64,000 nt of DNA from Flavonifractor sp. An82 (GTDB taxonomy: Bacteria > Bacillota > Clostridia > Oscillospirales > Oscillospiraceae). The notes beneath the pieces are model-generated. The model did no database searches and had not been told where the DNA came from. It worked only from the letters and a program-made list of their open reading frames with translations. Position 1 is the stretch's first letter. Each line of letters begins with the position of its first letter. Made by a program: the position numbers and the translations under genes. The stretch spans positions 1 to 64,000 of the forward strand of contig NZ_NFHG01000009.1 of NCBI RefSeq assembly GCF_002159265.1, given 5' to 3'. Of this stretch, positions 33,625-42,738 are shown piece after piece.

Positions 33625-33693
33625 GTTCCTTGACAGGTCCCGTCCCCTCCGTGTATGATGAGAGCACAGACTCACACAGAAAGGGGCGCGGTC

Positions 33694-33999
33694 ATGGAAG
33701 AGAACAAACCCTACTGGGAGGGCAAGCACTTCTCCTTCTACACCAACAAGGAGTGCGAGTACTACCCCTGCCACAAGGTCCCCGAGGGACAGGACTTCAA
33801 CTGCCTGTTCTGCTACTGCCCGCTGTATATGCTGGGCCGGGAGTGCGGCGGCAACTTCAAGTACCTGGACAGCGGCATCAAGGACTGCAGCAACTGTACC
33901 CTCCCCCACAAGCGGGAGAACTACGGCTACATTGCCGCCAAGTTCCAGGAGATCGCAAAAGCCATGGCCGACCGGGAGCGGGAAGCCGGGCAGAAATAA
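33694..33999 (+). CDS. Cysteine-rich small-domain protein
   Basis: A 101-residue protein with nine or so cysteines (KECEYYPCHK, CLFCYCPLYMLGRECGG, KDCSNC) matching the cysteine-rich small domain found alone or fused to cobalamin-related proteins; probably metal-binding. ATG at 33694 follows AAGGGG. It lies 69 bases behind the molybdenum hydroxylase operon and has its own terminator. Confidence 0.8.
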   Translation: MEENKPYWEGKHFSFYTNKECEYYPCHKVPEGQDFNCLFCYCPLYMLGRECGGNFKYLDSGIKDCSNCTLPHKRENYGYIAAKFQEIAKAMADREREAGQK

Positions 34000-34003
34000 C
34001 CAA

Positions 34004-34039
34004 ACGGACCGACTGCCCAGGCAGTCGGTCCGTCTTTTT
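34004..34039 (+). terminator. Rho-independent terminator
   Basis: ACGGACCGACTGCC and GGCAGTCGGTCCGT followed by CTTTTTT. Confidence 0.9.
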
Positions 34040-34392
34040 TATTCCGCCACCGGCATCAGCCGGTCCAGTTCCTCCTGGTAATACGTCATCTGCTCCTCTG
34101 TCAGGCTGGCCAGGTCTCCCTCCTCGTCGCTGGTACACAGCAGGAAAGTACCCACCATCAGGTCCCAGGCCTGACCGGTGGCCGGGTCCTGAATCCACCG
34201 GTTGGGGCTCAGGCCCTCCCATTTGCCCTCCTCGTTGTACACCGCAAACACCTTGGTGTCGGGCACAGGGTAGCTTACCCCCACGCGGCCGTCCACCAGC
34301 CGGGAGAGGGTCTGGAGGTCTGTGTGGGTTTCCACCCGCCGGGGCTTTCTGCCGGGCTCCACCAGCAGGGCGGCAATCTTCTTCTCACTCAT
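34039..34392 (-). CDS. DUF3846-type protein
   Basis: A 117-residue protein (MSEKKIAALLVEPGRKPRRVETHTDLQTL...) of the DUF3846 family, more often seen in phages and mobile elements. AGGAGG precedes the ATG at 34392. GC content equals that of the neighbours, so there is no sign of recent arrival. Role unknown. Confidence 0.75.
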   Translation of the reverse strand: MSEKKIAALLVEPGRKPRRVETHTDLQTLSRLVDGRVGVSYPVPDTKVFAVYNEEGKWEGLSPNRWIQDPATGQAWDLMVGTFLLCTSDEEGDLASLTEEQMTYYQEELDRLMPVAE

Positions 34393-34514
34393 ATTCCCAT
34401 CCTCCTTCTGTCTCATCGAAGTGTGGATACAGGATACCACCGGACTCCTTACAAATTTTCCGAGCTCCCGCCACCCCCTTTCCGTTTGGTGGGATATAGG
34501 ATTTTTCCCCCATG

Positions 34515-34525
34515 TGTGATATAAT
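34515..34525 (+). promoter_or_regulatory. Extended -10 promoter of the met operon
   Basis: TGATATAAT (TGN extended -10, TATAAT 34520-34525) with a poor -35; leader of about 30 bases, too short for a riboswitch. Confidence 0.6.
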
Positions 34526-34559
34526 GTTTCTTAATTCCCCAAGCGAAGGAGATGCTTCC

Positions 34560-35420
34560 ATGAAAATCATCGACATATTAAATCAGGGTCGTCCCACCCT
34601 GTCCTTTGAGGTCTTTCCTCCCAAGACCAGCGATACCTACGACTCCGTGGCCAAGGCCACCCAGGACATCGCCGCTCTGCGGCCCGACTTTATGAGCGTC
34701 ACCTACGGCGCCGGCGGCGGCACCAGCGACTACACCGTGGGCATTGCCTCCGGCATCCAGCAGCAGTACGGCGTGGATGTGCTGGCCCACCTGACCTGCG
34801 CCTCCTCCACCCGGGAGCATGTGGCCCAGGTGCTGGAGCATCTGAAGGAGAAGGGCATCCAGAACGTGCTGGCCCTCCGGGGCGACATCCCTGAGGGGGG
34901 CGCCCCCGCCCACGACTACCAGTACGCCGCCCAGCTGGTCAAGGACATCAAGGCCCACGGCGACTTCTGCATTGGCGGGGCCTGCTACCCCGAGGGACAC
35001 CCCGAGTCTCCCACCAAGAACGCCGACATCGACCACCTGAAGGCCAAGGTGGAGGCGGGCTGTCAGTTCCTCACCACCCAGATGTTTTTCGACAACAATA
35101 TCCTCTATAACTTCCTCTACCGCATCCGGGAGAAGGGGATCACCGTGCCTGTGGTGGCGGGCATCATGCCGGTGACCAATGGCAAGCAGATCGCCCGCAT
35201 CTGCAAGCTGTCGGGCACCTACCTGCCCGAGCGGTTCAAGGCCATTGTGGACCGGTTCGGGGACAACCCCGCCGCCATGCGTCAGGCCGGCGTGGCCTAC
35301 GCCGCCGAGCAGATCATCGACCTCATCGCCAACGGCGTGGAGCACATCCACATCTACTCCATGAACAAGCCGGAGATCGCCTCCTCCATCCAGACCAGCC
35401 TGTCGGAGGTGCTCAAGTGA
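34560..35420 (+). CDS. metF: Methylenetetrahydrofolate reductase
   Basis: A 286-residue MetF (start ATG 34560 after AAGGAG) that reduces 5,10-methylene-THF to 5-methyl-THF for methionine synthesis. Family segments: SFEVFPPK with the flavin-site Glu near the start, SVTYGAGG, LALRGDIPEGG, and TTQMFFDN. The downstream gene begins with GTG overlapping the metF stop, so metF, the activation-domain gene and metH are one operon. Confidence 0.94.
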   Translation: MKIIDILNQGRPTLSFEVFPPKTSDTYDSVAKATQDIAALRPDFMSVTYGAGGGTSDYTVGIASGIQQQYGVDVLAHLTCASSTREHVAQVLEHLKEKGIQNVLALRGDIPEGGAPAHDYQYAAQLVKDIKAHGDFCIGGACYPEGHPESPTKNADIDHLKAKVEAGCQFLTTQMFFDNNILYNFLYRIREKGITVPVVAGIMPVTNGKQIARICKLSGTYLPERFKAIVDRFGDNPAAMRQAGVAYAAEQIIDLIANGVEHIHIYSMNKPEIASSIQTSLSEVLK

Positions 35421-36061
35421 TCCACGTCCCCCGGGAAGAGGCCCTGCGCTACCTGGGCTGCGGGGGCGCCCAGCCCGACGAAGCCACCGCCGCCCTGCTG
35501 GAAGCGCGCATCCGGGCGGTGGAAGAGGCCGCCGACCCCCGGTGGACTGCTCTGGAGGTCCCCCTCACCCTCTGCCCCGGCGGGGCGGAGCTGGGAGACT
35601 GGTCTATCCGGAGCGAAAAGCTGCGCGCTCACCTGGAGGGCTGCACCGCCGCCCTCCTCTTCGGGGCCACCCTGGGAGTGGGGGTGGACCGGCTCATCGC
35701 CCGCTCGGCGGCGGGCCGGGTGGCCCAGGCCGCCGTGGATCAGGCTGTAGCCGCCGCCCTCATCGAGGCGGTGTGCGACGATGCCTGCGACCAGCTGGCG
35801 GGGCAGTACCCCGGCAAATATCTGCGCCCCCGGTTCAGCCCCGGCTACGGAGACTTCCCCCTCACCGACCAGCCGGAGCTGCTGCGGCGGCTGGACGGGC
35901 CCCGGAAAATCGGCCTCACCGCCACCGACAGCTGCCTGCTGGCCCCCATCAAGTCGGTAACGGCGGTGATCGGTGTGGCGGACACCCCGGGCAAATGCCA
36001 TGCCGGGGGGTGCGCCACCTGTTCCAAAACCAACTGCGCCTTTAGGAGAGATACCAAATGA
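35417..36061 (+). CDS. Methionine synthase activation-domain protein
   Basis: A 214-residue stand-alone version of the C-terminal reactivation domain of MetH. In split systems it methylates oxidised cobalamin using AdoMet. Visible features: GATLGVGVDRLIAR, FSPGYGDFPL (the AdoMet-binding RxxPGYGD-like motif), and a Cys-rich C-terminus (CHAGGCATCSKTNCAF). GTG start overlapping the metF stop; its own stop overlaps the metH ATG. Confidence 0.88.
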   Translation: MIHVPREEALRYLGCGGAQPDEATAALLEARIRAVEEAADPRWTALEVPLTLCPGGAELGDWSIRSEKLRAHLEGCTAALLFGATLGVGVDRLIARSAAGRVAQAAVDQAVAAALIEAVCDDACDQLAGQYPGKYLRPRFSPGYGDFPLTDQPELLRRLDGPRKIGLTATDSCLLAPIKSVTAVIGVADTPGKCHAGGCATCSKTNCAFRRDTK

Positions 36062-38442
36062 AATTCATCGACGCGCTGCACAGCCAGCGCCTGTTTTTTG
36101 ACGGCGGCACCGGCACTCTGCTCCAGGCCCAGGGCCTACGGGGCGGCGAGCTGCCCGAGACCTGGAACCTGCTCCACCCGGAGCGGATCTCCGCCCTCCA
36201 CCGGGCCTATCTGGCGGCGGGGAGCAACATTCTGTGCACCAACACCTTCGGCGCCAACGGCCTGAAATTCCCCGCCGGCGGTCAGTTTGACCCGGAAGAG
36301 CTGGTGAGAGCCGGGGTGCGGCTGGCCTGTGAGGCCAGAGACGCCGACCCCCGGCCCGACGTGTTTGTGGCCCTGGACATGGGCCCCACAGGCAAGCTGC
36401 TCAAGCCCATGGGCGACCTGGACTTTGAGGACGCGGTGGCCCTGTACGCCCAGGTGGTGCGGGCAGGCGTGGCCGCCGGGGCCGACCTGGTGCTCATCGA
36501 GACCATGAGCGACTCCTACGAGGCCAAGGCCGCCGTGCTGGCCGCCAAGGAGAACTGCGACCTGCCGGTGGTGGTGACCACCGTGTACGGGGAAAGCGGC
36601 AAGCTGCTCACCGGCGGCACCCCCGCCTCCACTGTGGCCCTGCTGGAGGGCCTGGGGGTGGACGCCCTGGGCGTCAACTGCGGCCTGGGCCCCGCCCAGA
36701 TGCTGCCCATCGTCAAGCAGCTGCTGGAGTACGCCTCGGTGCCCCTGGTGGTCAACCCCAACGCCGGTCTGCCCCACGCCTGCGACGGCCACACCGTCTT
36801 TGACGTGGGCCCGGCGGAGTTTGCCGTCCACATGGGTGCCATTGCCGACCTGGGTGTCCAGATCCTGGGCGGCTGCTGCGGCACCACCCCCGACCACATT
36901 CGGGCCGCGGTGGACGTATGCCGGGACAAGCCCTACACCCCCGCCGTTGACCGCGGCCGCACCCTGGTGTCCTCCTACGCCCAGGCGGTGGAGATCGGCA
37001 CTGCTCCCGTGGTCATCGGCGAGCGCATCAACCCCACCGGCAAGAAGAAGTTCCAGCAGGCCCTGCGGGACCACAACATTGAGTACCTCCTCAATGAGGC
37101 CTTTGCCCAGGAGGAGGCGGGGGCCCAGGTGCTGGACGTGAACGTGGGCCTGCCTGAGATCGACGAGCCCGCCCTGCTGGTGGAGGTGATGGAGTCCCTC
37201 CAGGCGGTGCTTCCCCTCCCCCTCCAGCTGGATACCTCCGACCCGGAGGCCATGGAGCGGGCCATGCGCCGCTACAACGGCAAGCCCATGCTCAACTCGG
37301 TGTCCGGCAAGGCCGAGAGCATGGCCGCCCTCTTCCCCCTGGTGAAGAAGTACGGCGGCGTGGTGGTGGGCCTGGCCCTGGACGAGAACGGCATCCCCGC
37401 CACAGCGGAGGGCCGGGTGGCCATTGCCAAAAAGATCTGCGACACCGCCGCCCGGTACGGTATCCCCAGAAAGGAGATCGTCATTGATCCCCTGACCCTC
37501 ACCATTTCCTCCGAGCCGGAGGCCGCCAAAATCACCCTGGAGGCGGTGGGCCGCATCAAGAAGGAGCTGGGGGTGTCCACCATTCTGGGCGTGTCCAACG
37601 TGTCCTTTGGTCTCCCCAGGCGGGAGCTGGTGAACACCGCCTTCTTCACCATGGCCCTCCAGCAGGGGCTGGACTGCGCCATCCTTAACCCCAACAACGC
37701 CTCCATGATGGGGGCCTGGCGGAGCTATCAGGCTCTTATGGGTCTGGACAGCCAGTGCGGAGCCTACATCGCCGCCTACGGCGGGCAGGAGACTCCCGCC
37801 GCCCCGGTGACCGCCGGAGATGGCCCCTCCCTTACCGACTGCGTCCTGCGGGGCAGCAAGGAGGGTGCGGCCCAGGCCGCCAAGGCCGCTCTGGAGGGCG
37901 GCAAGGCACCCCTGGACATTGTGGACAGCGTGCTCATCCCCGCCCTGGACCAGGTGGGTCAGGGCTTTGAGAAGGGCACCCTCTTCCTGCCCCAGCTGCT
38001 CATGAGCGCCGAGGCCGCCAAGGCCGCCTTTGAGGTGGTCCAGAATGCCATGTCCGGAGAGGACCGGCCCAGCCAGGGCGCCGTGGTGCTGGCCACCGTC
38101 AAGGGGGACATCCACGACATCGGTAAGAACATCGTCAAGGTGCTGCTGGAAAACTACAGCTTCACCGTCGTGGACCTGGGCCGGGACGTGACCCCGGAGG
38201 CCATTGTGGAGGCCGCCGGGCAGCCCGGGGTAAAGCTGGTGGGTCTCAGCGCCCTGATGACCACCACCGTAGTGAGCATGGAGGAGACCATCCGCCAGCT
38301 GCGCACCTCCTGCCCCCAGGTGAAGATCGTGGTGGGCGGCGCGGTACTCACCCCCGCCTACGCTGACCAGATCGGGGCGGACTGCTACGCCAAGGACGCC
38401 ATGGCCACCGTCCGGTACGCCAAGGAGATCTATCAGGACTAA
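36058..38442 (+). CDS. metH: Cobalamin-dependent methionine synthase lacking the activation domain
   Basis: A 794-residue enzyme transferring the methyl group from methyl-THF through cobalamin to homocysteine. Order: homocysteine-binding domain with zinc cysteines (GVNCGLGP and GGCCGTTPDHI, about 200-285), pterin-binding domain (VIGERINPTGKKKFQ from about 318), cobalamin cap, and B12-binding Rossmann domain with DIHDIGKNIV (about 683-692). The reactivation domain present in the 1,200-residue enzyme is supplied by the gene just upstream. Terminator at 38446-38479. Confidence 0.95.
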   Translation: MKFIDALHSQRLFFDGGTGTLLQAQGLRGGELPETWNLLHPERISALHRAYLAAGSNILCTNTFGANGLKFPAGGQFDPEELVRAGVRLACEARDADPRPDVFVALDMGPTGKLLKPMGDLDFEDAVALYAQVVRAGVAAGADLVLIETMSDSYEAKAAVLAAKENCDLPVVVTTVYGESGKLLTGGTPASTVALLEGLGVDALGVNCGLGPAQMLPIVKQLLEYASVPLVVNPNAGLPHACDGHTVFDVGPAEFAVHMGAIADLGVQILGGCCGTTPDHIRAAVDVCRDKPYTPAVDRGRTLVSSYAQAVEIGTAPVVIGERINPTGKKKFQQALRDHNIEYLLNEAFAQEEAGAQVLDVNVGLPEIDEPALLVEVMESLQAVLPLPLQLDTSDPEAMERAMRRYNGKPMLNSVSGKAESMAALFPLVKKYGGVVVGLALDENGIPATAEGRVAIAKKICDTAARYGIPRKEIVIDPLTLTISSEPEAAKITLEAVGRIKKELGVSTILGVSNVSFGLPRRELVNTAFFTMALQQGLDCAILNPNNASMMGAWRSYQALMGLDSQCGAYIAAYGGQETPAAPVTAGDGPSLTDCVLRGSKEGAAQAAKAALEGGKAPLDIVDSVLIPALDQVGQGFEKGTLFLPQLLMSAEAAKAAFEVVQNAMSGEDRPSQGAVVLATVKGDIHDIGKNIVKVLLENYSFTVVDLGRDVTPEAIVEAAGQPGVKLVGLSALMTTTVVSMEETIRQLRTSCPQVKIVVGGAVLTPAYADQIGADCYAKDAMATVRYAKEIYQD

Positions 38443-38445
38443 ACG

Positions 38446-38479
38446 AAAAAGGACCGCTGCGGTGCAGCGGTCCTTTTTT
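38446..38479. terminator. Bidirectional terminator between metH and hydF
   Basis: AAAAAGGACCGCTGC, loop GGT, complement ending TTTTTT; its right edge touches the hydF stop codon. Confidence 0.9.
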
Positions 38480-39672
38480 CATGCCTGAAATTCCGGGAAG
38501 GGCTCCAGGGTACGCTCCAGAATGCCATTGAGGGAGGCAATGAGAATCCCGTAGTTGGTGATGGGAATGCCCTGGTCGGCGGCGGTGCGCTGGCGGTACT
38601 TCATCTCCCGCTCCCCCAGGGTGCAGCCTCCGCAGTGGATCACCATCTTGTAGGGAGTCAGATCCTCCGGGTACTCCCGGCCGGAGCAGAAGGTGTAGTC
38701 CGGCTCCACACCGGTGGCCTCGTGAATCCACCGGGGCAGCTTCACCGTGCCGATGTCCTCGCACTGGCGGTGGTGGGTGCAGCCCTCGGCAATGAGCACC
38801 TTGTCCCCGGTTTTCAGCTCCCGCACCGCCCGGGCCCCCTCCACGGTGAGGGCCAGATCTCCCTTGTACCGGGCCATGAGGATGGAGAAGGAGGTGAGGG
38901 GCACGTCCCGGGGGACGATCTTGGCCACCTTGCCGAACACCTGGCTGTCGGTGACCACCAGCCGGGGGGGCTTGGGCAAGCCCTCCAGGGTGAGGGCCAG
39001 TTCGGTATCCCGGCACACCAGGGCGGAGGCCCCCGCCTCCAGCACATCCCGGATGGTCTGCTGCTGGGGCAGAATCAGCCGGCCCTTGGGGGCCGCCTTG
39101 TCGATGGGCACCACCAGCACCACCGTGTCTCCGGGCTGGAGCAGGTCGGCGATGAGGGGCCGCCTGGGACCCTCCTGGCCCGCCAGGCGGGCGGCCTTCT
39201 CCTTCAGCTCATGGATGTGCAGGCCGTTGAGGGCACTCACCCACAGGGTGTTCTCCCCCTCCTGGGGCACGGTATCCAGCAGGTCGGCCTTGTTCCAGGC
39301 CAGCAGGTAGGGGATGCCCTTGTCCTTGATGAGGGCAAGCAGCTCCTCCTCCGCCTTGCCCAGGGGGGCAGTGGAATCGGCCACCAGAATGGCCAGGTCG
39401 GTTTTGTTCAGGACCTGCCGGGTCTTTTTCACCCGCAGCTCACCCAGGGCACCCTCGTCGTCGATGCCGGGGGTGTCGATGATCTGCACCGGACCCAGGG
39501 GAAGCAGCTCCATGGCCTTGTACACCGGATCGGTGGTGGTGCCCTTCACGTCGGACACGATGGCCAGGTCCTGGCCGGTAAAGGCATTGACCAGGCTGGA
39601 TTTACCGGCGTTGCGCCGGCCGAAAAAAGCGATGTGGACCCGCTCGCCGGCGGGGGTGGCGTTCAGGCTCAT
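38479..39672 (-). CDS. hydF: [FeFe]-hydrogenase maturation GTPase HydF
   Basis: A 397-residue scaffold protein on which the diiron subcluster is assembled. N-terminal GTPase: P-loop GRRNAGKSS about 18-26, DTPGIDD about 62-68, NKAD about 127-130. The C-terminal cluster-binding part has CTHHRQCEDIG and HCGGC, giving the expected Cys/His ligands. Last gene of hyd operon regulator-hydE-hydG-hydF. Confidence 0.93.
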   Translation of the reverse strand: MSLNATPAGERVHIAFFGRRNAGKSSLVNAFTGQDLAIVSDVKGTTTDPVYKAMELLPLGPVQIIDTPGIDDEGALGELRVKKTRQVLNKTDLAILVADSTAPLGKAEEELLALIKDKGIPYLLAWNKADLLDTVPQEGENTLWVSALNGLHIHELKEKAARLAGQEGPRRPLIADLLQPGDTVVLVVPIDKAAPKGRLILPQQQTIRDVLEAGASALVCRDTELALTLEGLPKPPRLVVTDSQVFGKVAKIVPRDVPLTSFSILMARYKGDLALTVEGARAVRELKTGDKVLIAEGCTHHRQCEDIGTVKLPRWIHEATGVEPDYTFCSGREYPEDLTPYKMVIHCGGCTLGEREMKYRQRTAADQGIPITNYGILIASLNGILERTLEPFPEFQA

Positions 39673-39687
39673 GGGTATCCCTCCTGC

Positions 39688-41106
39688 TTAGAAGCGGAAG
39701 TCCCGCTCGCCCTGGGCGATCTTCACCAGCCGGTCGGCCACGATCTCCTTCACCTTGGGGTTGGTGATGTAGGCCTGCTGCTGGGCGATGACCTGATCGC
39801 CCACCACTTTCGTCTCGGGGGCGGCGTAGTCCTCCAGGTACTCTTTCAGGGTCATAAGGGCGTTGGGCAGGCAGCAGTTCTGGATCTGCCCCGCCTTGCA
39901 CAGGGACATGAACCGGTCGCCGGTTCTCCCCTCCCGGTAGCAGGCGGTGCAGAAGGAGGGCACATAGCCCAGCTCCATGAGCCAGCGCACCACCTCATCC
40001 AGGGTACGGCTGTCAGACACGTCGAACTGGGCGGAGGACTCCTCCTCCGGCTCCTTCTCCACGTAGCCGCCCACGCTGGTGCGGGAGCCGCCGGAGATCT
40101 GGGAGATGCCCAGACCCAGCACCCGCTCCCGGACCTTCTGGGACTCACGGGTGGAGATGATCATGCCGGTGTAGGGCACCGCCACCCGGATACAGGCCAC
40201 GATCTTGGCAAAGATGTCGTCTGAGATGCCGTTGTCAAAGGCGTTGGGGTCGATGTCGTCGGCGGGGCACACCCGGGGCACGCTGATGGTGTGGGGGCCC
40301 ACCCCGAACACCGCCTCCAGGTGCTCGGCGTGCATCAGCAGACCGGCAAACTCATAGCGGTAGAGCTCCAGGCCGAAGAGCACCCCCAGACCTACGTCAT
40401 CGATGCCGCCCTCCATGGCCCGGTCGTGGGCCTCGGTGTGGTAGGCATAGTTGCTCTTGGGTCCGGTGGGGTGGAGCTTCTCGTAGCTCTCCTTGTGGTA
40501 GGTCTCCTGGAACAGGATGTAGGTGCCGATCCCGGCCTCCTTCAGCTTGCGGTAGTCCTCCACCGTGGTGGCGGCGATGTTCACGTTCACCCGGCGGATG
40601 GCGCCGTTCTTGTGCTTGATGGAGTAGATGGTCTTGATGGACTCCAGAATGTATTCCAGAGGATTGTTCACCGGGTCCTCCCCCGCCTCCAGCGCCAGCC
40701 GCTTGTGGCCCATGTCCTGGAGCGCAATGACCTCCGCGCGGATCTCCTCCTGGGTCAGCTTCTTGCGGGGAATGTGCTTGTTCTTGGCGTGGTAGGGGCA
40801 GTACAGGCAGCCGTTGACACAGTAGTTGGACAGGTAGAGGGGGGCAAACATGACGATGCGGTCCCCGTAGAAGTCCTTCTTGATCTGTTTGGCCAGGTCA
40901 TAGAGCTCCTGGTTCTTGTCCTCCAGCTCGCAGGCCAGCAGCACCGAGGCCTCCCGGTGGGTCAGGCCTTTGCGGAGCCGGGCCTTCTCCAGGATGGCGT
41001 CGATGACCGCCCCGTCGTTCTTGTGGGCGTCGGCGTAGGCCAGGGTGTCCAGGATCTCCTGGTGGTCGATGAATTCCTCTGCTTTTCTGGATTTGGGATC
41101 GTACAT
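39688..41106 (-). CDS. hydG: [FeFe]-hydrogenase maturase HydG (tyrosine lyase)
   Basis: A 472-residue radical-SAM enzyme that splits tyrosine to yield the CO and CN ligands of the H cluster. Radical SAM motif CVNGCLYC is at about 97-104. The C-terminal second-cluster motif CTACYREGRTGDRFM...C, with QNCC after it, is present as in true HydG and absent in ThiH. The hydF start lies 16 bases downstream. Confidence 0.95.
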   Translation of the reverse strand: MYDPKSRKAEEFIDHQEILDTLAYADAHKNDGAVIDAILEKARLRKGLTHREASVLLACELEDKNQELYDLAKQIKKDFYGDRIVMFAPLYLSNYCVNGCLYCPYHAKNKHIPRKKLTQEEIRAEVIALQDMGHKRLALEAGEDPVNNPLEYILESIKTIYSIKHKNGAIRRVNVNIAATTVEDYRKLKEAGIGTYILFQETYHKESYEKLHPTGPKSNYAYHTEAHDRAMEGGIDDVGLGVLFGLELYRYEFAGLLMHAEHLEAVFGVGPHTISVPRVCPADDIDPNAFDNGISDDIFAKIVACIRVAVPYTGMIISTRESQKVRERVLGLGISQISGGSRTSVGGYVEKEPEEESSAQFDVSDSRTLDEVVRWLMELGYVPSFCTACYREGRTGDRFMSLCKAGQIQNCCLPNALMTLKEYLEDYAAPETKVVGDQVIAQQQAYITNPKVKEIVADRLVKIAQGERDFRF

Positions 41107-41159
41107 GGGTGTTACTTCCTTTCTTTTGGGTCAGGGCAAATGCCTTCCCCGTCAGTTTT

Positions 41160-42200
41160 TTATGAATTGGGAAAGTCTCCACGGTGGACGGCCACGGTGC
41201 AGCCGATGGCGGCCAGGCGCTTCCGCAGGCCCGCCAGGTGTTCGGCGGCCTCGTCTCCCGTGCAGAGCTTGTTGTCATAGAGGGTATACTTGTCCCGGGC
41301 GGCCGGGGGAGACAGATTGGGCATCACCACGTTGGCCCCCGCCTGGATGCCCAGCTCCCGCCCCTGGGGATGGATGGTACCCAGGGCGGTGGTGGCGGGC
41401 AGCAGCACCTTTGGTAAGGTGAGCCGCACCAGGGCCAGCAGGATCAGGGTATCCTCCAGAGTGCCCGCCTGCTCATGGGCAAAGGGAGTGTCCTTCTGAG
41501 GGATAAAGGGGCCCAGACCCACCATGTGGGGCTGAAACTCCTGGAGGAAGCAGAAATCCTCCGCCAGGGTATCGGCACTTTGCCCCGGAGAGCCCACCAT
41601 GAACCCGGCCCCCACCTGGTAGCCGATGTCCTTTAGGGTACGCAGGCAGTCCAGCCGGTGGGCCAGGGTGAGCTCCGGGGGGTGTAGTCTGCCGTAATGG
41701 ACCGGGTCGGCGGTCTCATGGCGGAGCAGATACCGGTCGGCCCCGGCGTCAAACCACAGCTGATACACATTCCGGTCAAACTCCCCCAGGGAGAGAGTCA
41801 CGGCACAGTCCGGAAAGCGCCCTTTGATGGCCGCCACCGTCTCCGCCACCCAGTCCGGGGTGAGCCCCGGGTCCTCGCCCCCCTGGAGCACAAAGGTGCG
41901 GAAGCCCCAGCCGTAGCCCTTCCCGCAGCAGGCCAGGATGGTGTCCCGGTCCAGCCGGTAACGGGTCACGCTGCGGTTGTCCCGCCGGATACCACAATAC
42001 AGACAGTTATTTTTACAGATATTACTACACTCAATTAACCCTCGGACGTAGATCTGGTCGCCGTACCACCGGCGGCGCTCCTCCAGTCCCCGGGCAAAGA
42101 GGTCTTGCCGGTCCAGGCTGTGCCGCGCCTCCAGCAGGGTCCGCCACTCCGCCCGGTCCAGCCGCCGGTTCTGGCACAGCTTGTCCAGCAGATCATTCAT
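41160..42200 (-). CDS. hydE: [FeFe]-hydrogenase maturase HydE
   Basis: A 346-residue radical-SAM protein with the CKNNCLYC motif (about 62-69), FVLQGGEDPG and the C-terminal barrel usual for HydE, which builds the organometallic precursor. Its ATG overlaps the stop of the regulator gene. No hydrogenase structural gene lies in the window. Confidence 0.94.
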   Translation of the reverse strand: MNDLLDKLCQNRRLDRAEWRTLLEARHSLDRQDLFARGLEERRRWYGDQIYVRGLIECSNICKNNCLYCGIRRDNRSVTRYRLDRDTILACCGKGYGWGFRTFVLQGGEDPGLTPDWVAETVAAIKGRFPDCAVTLSLGEFDRNVYQLWFDAGADRYLLRHETADPVHYGRLHPPELTLAHRLDCLRTLKDIGYQVGAGFMVGSPGQSADTLAEDFCFLQEFQPHMVGLGPFIPQKDTPFAHEQAGTLEDTLILLALVRLTLPKVLLPATTALGTIHPQGRELGIQAGANVVMPNLSPPAARDKYTLYDNKLCTGDEAAEHLAGLRKRLAAIGCTVAVHRGDFPNS

Positions 42201-42450
42201 TGGGCAGCTTGGAGTATACCGCCTTGCAGCTCACCCCGGGCAGCATGCCTGCCTTGCCGGACAGGGCGCTGATGGCGTCGGCGGGGGCGTCCAGCACGAT
42301 GGAGATGATGTTCACCTTGCGCTCCCGGTAGGGGATGCCCATCCGGCCGATGATATAGTCCTTGTATTCGTGGAGCAGGGCGTTGAGCTCCTCCACCGAG
42401 TCGGGATTCTCCACAACCACGCCCAGCAGGGCCACACGGGTCTCTTCCAT
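42193..42450 (-). CDS. TM1266-type iron-only hydrogenase system regulator
   Basis: An 85-residue ACT-like/NikR-C-like protein (RVALLGVVVENPDSVEELNALLHEYKDYIIGRMGIPY) that belongs to the putative regulators linked to hydEFG loci. AAGGAGG stands before the start. First gene of the operon; promoter at 42585-42613. Confidence 0.85.
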   Translation of the reverse strand: MEETRVALLGVVVENPDSVEELNALLHEYKDYIIGRMGIPYRERKVNIISIVLDAPADAISALSGKAGMLPGVSCKAVYSKLPNE

Positions 42451-42480
42451 AGCAATTTCCTCCTTGCATAAAATGACAAA

Positions 42481-42508
42481 TGGCGCGCCCGGGAAAACGG
42501 GTGCGCCA
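42481..42508 (-). other. GC-rich stem in the hyd operon leader
   Basis: TGGCGCGCCCG and CGGGTGCGCCA pair around a short A-rich loop. It lies between promoter and ribosome site of the TM1266-type gene, without T run, so it is a leader stem and not a plain terminator. Confidence 0.45.
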
Positions 42509-42584
42509 CAGCTTTGTAAACCTCTGTCCGGCGACCCTTTCCCGTCAGGCTGTTACCCCTTCCACGTCAGTGTCTGTTTGGTAA

Positions 42585-42613
42585 ATTATACTTCCCATTT
42601 TAGTTTTTGTAAA
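42585..42613 (-). promoter_or_regulatory. Promoter of the hyd maturation operon
   Basis: TTTACA (42608-42613), 17 bp, TATAAT (42585-42590) on the minus strand, near-consensus. Confidence 0.8.
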
Positions 42614-42632
42614 GTCCTATCTTTCACAACCG

Positions 42633-42661
42633 TTGCTTTTTCTGTCAAATAAGTATAAAAT
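42633..42661 (+). promoter_or_regulatory. Promoter of the SLH/M15 gene
   Basis: TTGCTT (42633-42638), 17 bp, TAAAAT (42656-42661), back to back with the hyd promoter. Confidence 0.5.
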
Positions 42662-42738
42662 GGAGGGGCAATTCCGGGTCGAATTTTGCGATATTGCAAA
42701 AAGGCCTGGCAAGACAAGAAAGAGAGAGGCGTTCGTGT

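Noticed and set aside
34441..34559. Cobalamin or SAM riboswitch before metF
   Set aside because: The promoter lies within about 35 bases of the start codon, leaving no room for an aptamer.
36136..38115. 659-codon frame antisense to metH
   Set aside because: Gly/His/Gln-rich composition typical of antisense frames in GC-rich genes; metH is certain.
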